The notes beneath the pieces are model-generated. The model did no database searches. It was not told the DNA's origin and saw only the letters and a program-made list of their open reading frames with translations. The position numbers were made by a program, and so were the translations under genes. Below, piece after piece: positions 55,206 to 63,093 of a stretch of DNA of 64,000 nt (its first letter is position 1; the number at the start of each line of letters is the position of its first letter). Source of the DNA: Clostridium_AD sp964467165 (lineage in GTDB: Bacteria > Bacillota > Clostridia > Clostridiales > Clostridiaceae); the NCBI GenBank assembly GCA_964467165.1, contig CAYXOL010000015.1, forward strand, positions 1-64,000. The letters are read 5' to 3'.

Positions 55206-55639
55206 TATAATCCCTCTCTCTCAATTTTATTTATGAACTGACAATCTAATATCAATAGGTGAGCCATGATTGTTACCCCTCACACAGATTCAGATAGATA
55301 TTTACCCTACCATTCAAATGACTTGTTCCTTTTGCTCTTCTCTTTCACCAGTAGTCCGATTTTATTATATGTTTTTATATAGATTATCAGGAAACTATGA
55401 GTACACTTACATTTATATACACTTTCTCCTATATTTAATTCCCTTACTTACATATTACAACCTACTTCCTTCTATATCATAATAATTCAACACAAAACTA
55501 TTATTTCCTTCAATTTTTGTAAAAACAAGTAAAAATAAGCTCTGAGATAAACCCAAAGCTTATTTAGCTATTTTTTAATTTTATAAATACTACTTAAGTA
55601 CAGTTCTTACAGACTAAAGTTACTCTTATTACATCCTTC
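55206..55639. other. AT-rich interval without a recognisable gene
   Basis: The plus-strand frame across 55270 to 55482 has a TTG start, no ribosome-binding site and a composition like translated non-coding DNA. The only clear signal is a hairpin at 55530 to 55568. Confidence 0.5.
55530..55568 (-). terminator. Terminator after the DUF5658-like gene
   Basis: AAATAAGCT and AGCTTATTT form a nine-base-pair stem on the minus strand with TTACTTG following. It lies about 70 bases after the stop codon of the membrane protein. Confidence 0.65.
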
Positions 55640-56005
55640 TTAAACTTTCATCACATTATATAATATACTCCAAACAACGTGGGATACATTTATAAGCCCA
55701 TAAAATATTAAGCACCCATTAATGATAATGTTTGACTGGTACAGTTGTTTTTCTGTGGCCTCTTTTATTCTTTGATAAACCGAAAAAATTAGTACAAATG
55801 GGATTACTACCTTAATTATTATGCTTAATAATTGCCTATTGTTTACAATGAGTGCCATGATGGCATTTACTTCTAAGAACATGCCCGTATTGACTAGGAA
55901 TACTGTAAATATAATATCAGTTACATTAAATATGTAAATTGTTATTAATTTTCTCCTTATTGAACCTAAATCTCTTGTTTCTATTAAAGCAACAATAAAA
56001 GACAT
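55640..56005 (-). CDS. DUF5658-like small membrane protein
   Basis: A 121-residue protein with four predicted helices and the polar pattern FNVTDIIFTVFLVNTG..EVNAIM, typical of DUF5658 proteins. The third ATG-type codon is used as start because GAGGTGAT lies seven bases before it. It stands alone between two divergent or unrelated genes. No function can be assigned. Confidence 0.65.
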   Translation of the reverse strand: MSFIVALIETRDLGSIRRKLITIYIFNVTDIIFTVFLVNTGMFLEVNAIMALIVNNRQLLSIIIKVVIPFVLIFSVYQRIKEATEKQLYQSNIIINGCLIFYGLINVSHVVWSILYNVMKV

Positions 56006-56117
56006 TTCCATCACCTCTATTAGAAGTGTTGAACATGTCTCTACGCTTTAAACCTAATTCACCTAAAATTATCTTTCAAATATATCTTGTCAACCTGAAA
56101 TATAAAAGTATTCCCCT

Positions 56118-57368
56118 TTATAAAATAGAACTCATCATAGGATAGTCATCAGCCCCAATACCACCACACATTGCATTTAACCCAGAATGAAGAAAGCATG
56201 ATTTAACAATGGATCCCGATCCGTATTTTAATCTAATTGCATCTACTGTCTTATTTATTTTTCTATCCTTTTCATAATTAAAATTATCAAGTAAAGAACA
56301 CTGATAAAAATCATTATTACAAAAATCAGTGATATGGATACCTAAATGTCTTATTGGATTACCTTTCCAAACGTTATTAAATAAATAGCAGACTACCTCA
56401 TATAATCTACGAGTAGAGTCAGTTGATACTTCTAATTTTTTTTGGCGAGAATAAGAAATTAAATCACTTCCTCTGATGCTTACGCTTACTACGTTACAGC
56501 AGTTCTGAGAATCCCTTAACCTCATAGCTACCGTTTCACACAAGGATAACAATATCTTATGAGCTGTATTTGCATCTTCCACGTCAAAAGCTATAGTTGT
56601 AGAGTTTCCTATACCCTTCATTTCAATATAATTACTTTTTCTGACTGCAGAATATTCTATTCCATTAGCGTAGTTCCATATCAATTGCCCATGACTCTTT
56701 AATTTATACTTTATAATTTTCAAATCATAATTTGCTAAATCGCCAATTGTATTTATATTTAAACTATGAAGCTTTGGAGCTGTAGCTCCGCCCACCATGA
56801 ATAAATCTTCTACAGGAAGTGACCACATCTTTTTTTCTATTTCATCTGGAAATAATGTGTGGATCATATCCGGCTTCTTAAAATCTGATGCTACTTTTGC
56901 CAGGAGTTTATTATTTGATATTCCTATATTTACAGTAAACCCAAGTTCATTTTTTATTCTTGCCCCTATAGTTTCAGCAAGTACCATATAGTCTGGATAT
57001 AAATGCTCCATGTTAGAAAAGTCTAGAAAACTTTCATCTACCGAGAACCGTTGAATTTGAGGAGTATATTCCTGAAATATTTGATTCATAGCCGAGCTAC
57101 ATTTCATATATAATGAATATCTAGGCGGCTCAATTATTAAACCAGGACACTTTGCCCTAGCATTATATAAAGTCTCCCCTGTTTTAATATTAAATTTTTT
57201 AGCAGGTATTGATTTAGTTAGAACAATACCATGTCTACTTTCTTCGTCTCCACCTATTACTGATGGTATCGTTCTAAGGTCTAGTTTCTCTCCTTGTTGA
57301 AGTCTGTAAGCTGCTTCCCAAGAAAGGTAAGCACTATTTGCATCTATATGAAATATTAGTCTACTCAT
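56118..57368 (-). CDS. Y-family DNA polymerase (DinB/UmuC type)
   Basis: A 416-residue translesion polymerase. The catalytic acidic residues are in FHIDANSAYLSWE (D9) and RFSVDESFLDF (Asp-Glu); YMKCSSAMNQIF and GISNNKLLAKVASDFKKPD are conserved, followed by thumb and little-finger domains. It lacks an obvious clamp-binding peptide at the extreme C-terminus (SSIL). It is divergent from the Ku-LigD operon over 213 bases and could take part in end repair or lesion bypass with it. Confidence 0.92.
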   Translation of the reverse strand: MSRLIFHIDANSAYLSWEAAYRLQQGEKLDLRTIPSVIGGDEESRHGIVLTKSIPAKKFNIKTGETLYNARAKCPGLIIEPPRYSLYMKCSSAMNQIFQEYTPQIQRFSVDESFLDFSNMEHLYPDYMVLAETIGARIKNELGFTVNIGISNNKLLAKVASDFKKPDMIHTLFPDEIEKKMWSLPVEDLFMVGGATAPKLHSLNINTIGDLANYDLKIIKYKLKSHGQLIWNYANGIEYSAVRKSNYIEMKGIGNSTTIAFDVEDANTAHKILLSLCETVAMRLRDSQNCCNVVSVSIRGSDLISYSRQKKLEVSTDSTRRLYEVVCYLFNNVWKGNPIRHLGIHITDFCNNDFYQCSLLDNFNYEKDRKINKTVDAIRLKYGSGSIVKSCFLHSGLNAMCGGIGADDYPMMSSIL

Positions 57369-57581
57369 AAATTCCTTCCTTTCTGCTAAGATTCATATTT
57401 AAGTACTAGAACACCAGTTCGTAATTATTATATCCTATCTCTTTATTTTTTAGAAGTAATTTCATTTACCAAATTAGGACATTATTTTAGTGCTTGCATA
57501 TAATTAACAAAATCTAATGATTCATAGTAAATAAATATCGTTATGGTTATACTAATAAAAAAATACAGAGAGGTGTTAATA
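57369..57581. promoter_or_regulatory. Divergent promoter region of the Y-polymerase and Ku genes
   Basis: The 213 bases must hold both promoters. I see no strong LexA-type palindrome in it and no unambiguous -35/-10 pair. Confidence 0.4.
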
Positions 57582-58391
57582 ATGGCTGTAGCTCATAAAA
57601 CAGTAATATCATTTGGTCTTGTTGCTATTCCAATTTCTATGTACACTGCTACACAAGACAACGATATACATTTTAACCAATTACACAAAGAAGATAACTC
57701 GAGGATAAAATATAAAAAGACTTGTAGTCACTGTGGTAAAGAGGTTATAACTAAAGATCTTATCAAAGGTTATGAGTACGATAAGGAACATTATGTAGTA
57801 GTAACGGATGATGATCTGGAAAAAATCAAAACTGAAAAAGAAAAATCGATACAAATACTGCACTTTGCTCAATTGAATCAAATATCGCCGATTTATTATG
57901 ATAAAACATATCAAGCTACTCCTGAAACTGGTGGAAATAAAGCTTTTGAGCTTTTGCGTGTAGCCCTTATGTCCGAGCAAAAGATTGCAATAGGTAAAAC
58001 TGTAATGGGAACAAAAGAGACTTTGCTTGCTATAATTCCACGCGAAGATGGAATATTAATATCTACTATGTTCTATGAAGACGAAATTAAGGACCTTGCT
58101 AAATCCTACAATAAGCCAGAACTAAAAGATGCAGAAATTACTTTGGCAAAGGCATTAATTAATTCTATGGTTACTCCTTTTGAGCCAGTAACATATAAGG
58201 ATGAATACCAGGCAAAGCTACGTGAGTTACTTGAAATGAAAATATCCGGTAAAGAAATAGTTGCCTCTAAGTCTGAGGCTCCAACTAATATTATTAATCT
58301 TATGGATGCATTAAAGGCAAGCATTGAACAAAATAAAGTTAAAGAAACACCAAAGCCTACAGCAAAACATAAAACGCCAAAAGGTGCATAA
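57582..58391 (+). CDS. ku: Bacterial Ku end-joining protein
   Basis: A 269-residue homodimeric Ku that would ring DNA double-strand ends and recruit LigD. It starts MAVAHKTVISFGLVAIPISMY, the usual family beginning, with the zinc-ribbon-like CSHCGK near residue 48 and the Ku core through LAKSYNKPELKDAEITLAKAL. The C-terminus (residues about 235 to 269) is basic and Pro-rich as in other Ku extensions. AGAGAGGTG precedes the ATG. Its stop codon overlaps the ligase start by one base. Confidence 0.95.
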   Translation: MAVAHKTVISFGLVAIPISMYTATQDNDIHFNQLHKEDNSRIKYKKTCSHCGKEVITKDLIKGYEYDKEHYVVVTDDDLEKIKTEKEKSIQILHFAQLNQISPIYYDKTYQATPETGGNKAFELLRVALMSEQKIAIGKTVMGTKETLLAIIPREDGILISTMFYEDEIKDLAKSYNKPELKDAEITLAKALINSMVTPFEPVTYKDEYQAKLRELLEMKISGKEIVASKSEAPTNIINLMDALKASIEQNKVKETPKPTAKHKTPKGA

Positions 58392-59329
58392 TGGATTTGT
58401 TCGATATTAAAGGCATTAAGCCTATGTTAATCGGTGAAATGCAAGACGCATTTGATAGCCCTAGCTATATCTATGAGCTAAAATTAGACGGTCACAGGTG
58501 CATTGCTTATCTTGATATTGATTCAACGGATATACGCAACAAACGTGATGTTAAGTTGCTTTCTAAAGTTCCAGAACTGTCCAATATACATAAACAAGTT
58601 AAAAAAAGGTGTATTTTAGATGGTGAATTAATTGTCATTAAAGATGGAAAGCCAGATTTTTTCGAGATTCAGCGACGGTCTGTGTTGGCAAATACTTTTA
58701 AAATACAACTTACTGCAGCTAAACTTCCAGCCACTTTCACCGCCTTTGATATTCTCTACTATGATGATCATCAAGTTATGGATTTGCCATTAATGCAACG
58801 TAAAAAGCTACTTCAAAAGGTTATTAAAGAAAATGAACGCATTGCTATTTCTAGATATATAGAAAATCAAGGAATACAATTTTATCAACTCGCTAAACAA
58901 AATGCTCTAGAAGGTATAGTTGCTAAACGTAAAGATAGTAAATATTATCAGGACAAGAAAACTAAAGACTGGATAAAAATTAAGTATCTATTGGATGATG
59001 ATTTTGTGGTATGTGGATATATCCTTAAAGGAAAAGGTGTAATTAGCATCGTCCTTGGACAATATTCGGGTAAACAACTAGTGCATAAAGGCCATGTTAC
59101 TATGGAATTATCAACAGAAGATTTTCGAGTAATTGAGTCAACCCCTAAATTAAATTCCCAACCTTTTAATGATATACCTTTAGGAAATGATAATGCTGTG
59201 TGGATAGAGCTTAGACTTGTGTGTGTAGTAAAATTTATGATGAAAACAGGTAGTGGTGGGTTGCGACAACCAGTATTCAAAGGTTTGAGGAATGATAAAT
59301 CCCCTAAGGAATGTATTATAAATTTATAA
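58391..59329 (+). CDS. ligD: ATP-dependent DNA ligase, LigD ligase domain
   Basis: A 312-residue ligase with nucleotidyltransferase motif I ELKLDGHR (catalytic K31), ILDGELIV, FTAFDILYYD, EGIVAKRKDSKY and the K of DWIKIKY, then an OB-fold domain. It lacks the phosphoesterase and primase-polymerase domains of full LigD, so gap filling must come from another polymerase, possibly the Y-family enzyme encoded next door. Translationally coupled to Ku. Confidence 0.94.
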   Translation: MDLFDIKGIKPMLIGEMQDAFDSPSYIYELKLDGHRCIAYLDIDSTDIRNKRDVKLLSKVPELSNIHKQVKKRCILDGELIVIKDGKPDFFEIQRRSVLANTFKIQLTAAKLPATFTAFDILYYDDHQVMDLPLMQRKKLLQKVIKENERIAISRYIENQGIQFYQLAKQNALEGIVAKRKDSKYYQDKKTKDWIKIKYLLDDDFVVCGYILKGKGVISIVLGQYSGKQLVHKGHVTMELSTEDFRVIESTPKLNSQPFNDIPLGNDNAVWIELRLVCVVKFMMKTGSGGLRQPVFKGLRNDKSPKECIINL

Positions 59330-59340
59330 GGAGAGGTTTT

Positions 59341-59595
59341 ATGAATAAGAAAGAAGCTAAAGAGTTTTCAACTGATGCTATATATGGACTTTCACAAATG
59401 GTAACTCTTATAGATAGTCAAACAGAAGAAATTGATTATTTAAAAGATAAGCTTGCTGATAATATCAACATGAACGTAAATATGGCAGATAAGATTACGA
59501 ATTTGGAAGGTCAAATAGAAGACTTAAATGAGTACCCTGAATGTCATACTGAAGAAATTGAATTTGATGGTGAATATGATTTTTATGGTAAATAA
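59341..59595 (+). CDS. Small acidic coiled-coil protein in the Ku-LigD operon
   Basis: An 84-residue protein. Most of it is a predicted coiled coil (ETEEIDYLKDKLADNINMN to KITNLEGQIEDL), with an acidic tail containing EYPECHTEEIEFDGEYDFYGK. ATG follows AAGGAGAGG, 11 bases after the ligase stop, so it belongs to the Ku-LigD operon. I recognise no family. A role in end joining is only suggested by position. Confidence 0.75.
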   Translation: MNKKEAKEFSTDAIYGLSQMVTLIDSQTEEIDYLKDKLADNINMNVNMADKITNLEGQIEDLNEYPECHTEEIEFDGEYDFYGK

Positions 59596-59633
59596 GCCTT
59601 TCCATATTACTGTCACTTTTTTAAGTCAATATA

Positions 59634-59657
59634 AAAGAGCCTAATTGGCTCTTTTAC
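59634..59657 (+). terminator. Terminator of the Ku-LigD operon
   Basis: AAAGAGCC and GGCTCTTTT pair around TAATT, followed by TTTAC. Confidence 0.8.
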
Positions 59658-59928
59658 AGCTTCCCAACATATTCACGATGAACACTATTGAAGTTATTAT
59701 ACAGGAATAGATTTCTAAGCTTCGGCCCTCTTATGCTTATCTAGGTTTAAATGAGGTTTTAGTATTATATGCCTTACCTTTGTAAGTTACCGCTACATCA
59801 ATAAATACATTATATCCTTTAGTAGCCCAGCTAGGCATATAAAAGTTCCGTAATTGAACTCGTTCCTAAATATGATTTAAATGTCGAGTAACAGAACTAT
59901 AAGATTTATTAAAATAATATATAATATA
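59658..59928. other. Interval holding a gene fragment
   Basis: Between the operon terminator and the STAND gene end I see only the fragment listed at 59737 to 59865 and AT-rich sequence. Confidence 0.45.
59737..59865 (-). pseudogene. Possible C-terminal fragment of a lost protein
   Basis: A 42-codon frame without a start reads ERVQLRNFYMPSWATKGYN..., then YKGKAYNTKTSFKPR and stop. Its composition is protein-like, unlike the flanks, and resembles a beta-rich C-terminal end of a surface or secreted protein. It is bounded upstream by an in-frame TAG. It may be a relic of a gene removed by island rearrangement. Confidence 0.4.
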
Positions 59929-62241
59929 CTAAAAAAGATGCTTGCCACTGAATAATCCTAAATTTGGACCACTAAGGTCTATTTTATGGCCTTCCTTTTC
60001 TTTTCTTAAATGATAGCAATTTGATTTAAATGCATAATTAACACCACTCTTAATATAGTAAAAATACGGTTGTTCCATAAATGTTGATATAGCTTCAAAT
60101 TTAGCATCAGCTTTATTTCTGCAATCATCATGAGATCCTAATCTTCCAAATTCATAGTGATCCTTAGCAATAAATGTTAAATTGCATGCGCACAATATAT
60201 CTAATATGTAATTACATCCAGCTATATCATTAGGATATTTGACAATTATGGATTCTAAAATTGATAGTGATTCTTCGAAATCTGTGAGCATCATAAATAA
60301 TATAGACAACCAAATATTTAAATATATCTTTTCCAAGTTTGAATTTGTTAGTCTAAGCACAGTTATAAATTCTGTGATAAGTTCATTTTTGGTTTGTGCC
60401 CCAATAGATTTAACAGTTTCATCTTTTAATCTATTGAAAAAGTCGATAAATGGAACTATATAATTCCCTGGATATAAAAGAGAGGCTTGTTTTAAACACT
60501 CGTCTATCTTGCTTTTATCATATCTATTTATATTTTCTGCTAAGTCCAAAGTTATATTATAAGAGACTATTTCATTTTCACTATCAACTTCATGTAAACC
60601 AAAGTTATGTAAATACAAGTAATCAATAGGTCTATTCATTAAAGAAAATTCAGCAGACCTTTTATGAAATTGACCTAATACTGTCTTGGGTATTCTATTT
60701 TCCTCTATTAAGTAAGATTTTAAGAAAGGATTAATATAATGAATTTTATTTCCATTATTATAGGAAGTTGAAATAAGTGATACTTCCGATAGCTTTTGTA
60801 AAACAGAACCTGTGGTCGCTATGACTTCATTTGTCACAAATGAAATTTCATATTTAGTTAAATTCATACGTTCACATATAGCTAAAGCATACATTACATT
60901 TAATTCACTATCATCAAAAGTTTTAAGTGTGGAGTCAAAACAGTATTCTTTTAAGTCTTTTTCACAATCTACACCTTTTCTATTTAGTATTTCATTAATA
61001 GTTCGTCCTTTCTTGATTTGCGCAATAAAAAACTTTGAGTATAATGCATTTCCCTTTGTTAACTTATAAAACTGATTAAAATTCTCAAATAATTCCATTG
61101 ATACAATATCAACTATCTCATAATTACTGATGATATCTTTAAGATACAATTTGCAGTTTTCTTCATCAAAACCTTCAATTGGTATGAAATCTTGAACACG
61201 AATATCATGCCTTGAAGTTAAAAGGAACTTATGACCTACTGGTGTATTTTTTATGAAATCATGAATTTCTTTTATTTCTGAATCCGAGAAGAGTTCTAAG
61301 TTATCTAATATAAATAGGAATTTTGAACCGTTCATAGCCTGATCGACAAGGTGTAGTTTATCCTCGATCGATAAATTTAATATGTATTTAGGTTCATAGA
61401 AGATTGCCAAAATTTTATTATATAAATCCTCCAATGAATTAAACTCTCTCTCTATATTGGTTCTTGAATCTAGATAAATTCTTTGATCCTTAGCACTAAT
61501 CCAAATGACATCATCAACTATGTGATCGCCATTTTCTATAAGGTCCTTAATATCACATGCCAATTTATATGCAATAGATGTTTTACCAACTCCCCCCTCA
61601 CCAAGCAAAGAACAAATATAATTTTTATGGTGATATATTAGGTCTTTTTTTATTTTCTCCAACTCCTTTTGTCTCCCTATAAATTTATAATATGGAGCAG
61701 TTGGAAATTTACTAAAATTGTTATATGTAGGATCAACAATGTTATTTTGGTGAGCATTTAGGTTCTTTTGTATAATATGTTCTATTGTTACTAAATCCTT
61801 GGCAATATCATTACATGATCCATTTCTGAAGTAAATAGTACCTTGCACAAGTTTATTTCTTTCGTTCTTTGAACAAAATATTGGTCTGACTTGTTCTTTA
61901 TGTATCTTAATTATCACAAATAGTTTATCTTCAAACAAATATCTAACAATATCAAAATTTATGGGATGGCTAGAGTATCTGTTAACTATCTGCCTCCATT
62001 GTGAATCATCAATATATTGATCTTTATTTATTCCAATTAGGGTTTTGGTTTTATCCAGTTCTTCGCTCACACCACATAAAATATAGCTATTATTTGTTAC
62101 AGATGAATTTGCCATTGATAAAACATCTTTTATAAAGCTAACTCTGGCATCTTTATTTTTAATATCATAAAATATTGATTTAAAGTCTAAATTAGTACCT
62201 TCCTGATTTGCTAATAACTTTTTTAATAATTTGTCATCCAA
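59929..62241 (-). CDS. AlbA_2/Schlafen-type domain fused to a STAND NTPase
   Basis: A 770-residue protein. The N-terminal domain (about 1 to 155) has AlbA_2/Schlafen-like features: EGTNLDFKS, VSFIKDVLSMANS, SYILCGVSEE and IYFRNGS. A STAND/NB-ARC-type NTPase follows, with YKFIGRQKEL, Walker A GEGGVGKTS (214 to 222), Walker B FLFILDN (308 to 314) and the LLTSRHD motif (340 to 346), then a helical C-terminal half that may be a sensor. The TTG start lies six bases after AAGGGGGG; a longer in-frame ATG start would add a false leader-like sequence. This layout is that of STAND defence proteins. Confidence 0.85.
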   Translation of the reverse strand: MDDKLLKKLLANQEGTNLDFKSIFYDIKNKDARVSFIKDVLSMANSSVTNNSYILCGVSEELDKTKTLIGINKDQYIDDSQWRQIVNRYSSHPINFDIVRYLFEDKLFVIIKIHKEQVRPIFCSKNERNKLVQGTIYFRNGSCNDIAKDLVTIEHIIQKNLNAHQNNIVDPTYNNFSKFPTAPYYKFIGRQKELEKIKKDLIYHHKNYICSLLGEGGVGKTSIAYKLACDIKDLIENGDHIVDDVIWISAKDQRIYLDSRTNIEREFNSLEDLYNKILAIFYEPKYILNLSIEDKLHLVDQAMNGSKFLFILDNLELFSDSEIKEIHDFIKNTPVGHKFLLTSRHDIRVQDFIPIEGFDEENCKLYLKDIISNYEIVDIVSMELFENFNQFYKLTKGNALYSKFFIAQIKKGRTINEILNRKGVDCEKDLKEYCFDSTLKTFDDSELNVMYALAICERMNLTKYEISFVTNEVIATTGSVLQKLSEVSLISTSYNNGNKIHYINPFLKSYLIEENRIPKTVLGQFHKRSAEFSLMNRPIDYLYLHNFGLHEVDSENEIVSYNITLDLAENINRYDKSKIDECLKQASLLYPGNYIVPFIDFFNRLKDETVKSIGAQTKNELITEFITVLRLTNSNLEKIYLNIWLSILFMMLTDFEESLSILESIIVKYPNDIAGCNYILDILCACNLTFIAKDHYEFGRLGSHDDCRNKADAKFEAISTFMEQPYFYYIKSGVNYAFKSNCYHLRKEKEGHKIDLSGPNLGLFSGKHLF

Positions 62242-62363
62242 AACAGTCCCCCCTTGTTTTAAAATTGAACATTTTGTTAATAATACACCTACTAGTAAAA
62301 TTTGTAACACATATCTAAGCAATATAATAATATAAATTAAACTGAAATAAAGGAGAAATAATA

Positions 62364-62612
62364 TTGAATCATCTATGTGACATTAACTTAATTATGAATA
62401 ATATAAAGGTTGATCTTATCTTTGCATATAAATATGAAAAAGAAAAAGGATTCAATAATTTTACGCGAGTTTATAAAATAGATAATGATAATAATATTAA
62501 TGATCATACAATTAAAAATGCCATAAAATACTTTTTGACTGAATGTACAGATGTAAAAAAAGTAACTATTGATATAATTGAAAAAAATATTATACTTGGC
62601 GTGTTTTGGTAG
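62364..62612 (+). CDS. Small protein of unknown function divergent from the STAND gene
   Basis: An 82-residue protein starting at TTG nine bases after AAAGGAG. It has mixed beta/alpha character (NIKVDLIFAYKYEKEKG, VKKVTIDIIEKNIILGVFW) and no membrane segment. I recognise no family. The 122-base divergent gap to the STAND gene makes a functional link possible. Confidence 0.6.
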   Translation: MNHLCDINLIMNNIKVDLIFAYKYEKEKGFNNFTRVYKIDNDNNINDHTIKNAIKYFLTECTDVKKVTIDIIEKNIILGVFW

Positions 62613-62969
62613 CGTTGTATTGTAATAGTATTAAACAATTTATTAATACACGGAAATAAAATTGAAAATAATAACTAAAGTGAAATTTAATATAATATAT
62701 TGATAATATATCATAATATTCTAAATTTTACTATATTAACTTATATAAGCATGAGGGTTCTCTTATTCTTCACTATATTAAAACTGATTCTATTATTATT
62801 TCCATTAAATTTGCTACCTTTAAACAGTCAATTTAATAAACATAATGAGTATATCAATAGTCTATGTTCTATATCTATTGTCCAAAATCATCACATAAAA
62901 AAAGAAGGTACTATTTACCTTCTCATTTCTTAGTTCAATTTCAATTAATTTTAATTAAGACAATTTATC
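62613..62969. other. AT-rich interval with a terminator
   Basis: No supported gene. Plus-strand frames crossing it have poor starts and composition of non-coding DNA. It holds the terminator at 62896. Confidence 0.5.
62896..62923 (-). terminator. Terminator downstream of hsdR and the HTH-like remnant
   Basis: GAAGGTA and TACCTTC pair around a five-base loop, with seven T on the minus strand. Confidence 0.75.
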
Positions 62970-63053
62970 TCACCATTGTTGTAGAACCTGATACCCAAGT
63001 GGTGCATTATCTTATATTCCATTCAAAATTCTACCTAATTGGTTTTCAGTCAT
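62970..63053 (-). pseudogene. Remnant of a small gene after hsdR
   Basis: A good site AAGGTGA precedes ATG and 13 codons (MTENQLGRILNGI) before a stop; one base further the phase changes and reads DNAPLGYQVLQQW and stop. The joined frames look like the N-terminus of a small helix-turn-helix-like protein. The rest is missing. Confidence 0.4.
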
Positions 63054-63093
63054 TTTGTCACCTTCATCACATTAAATAATTCTATAATTATCT

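Noticed and set aside
55270..55482. Plus-strand 70-codon hydrophobic frame
   Set aside because: TTG start without ribosome-binding site and composition of AT-rich non-coding DNA.
62242..62322. Leader-peptide-like N-terminus on the STAND protein
   Set aside because: The hydrophobic stretch ending in LLTKC precedes the true ribosome-binding site AAGGGGGG; the TTG at 62241 is the better start, so no lipoprotein signal is inferred.
62700..63079. Two overlapping plus-strand frames
   Set aside because: Poor starts; one crosses the terminator and the antisense of the gene remnant.
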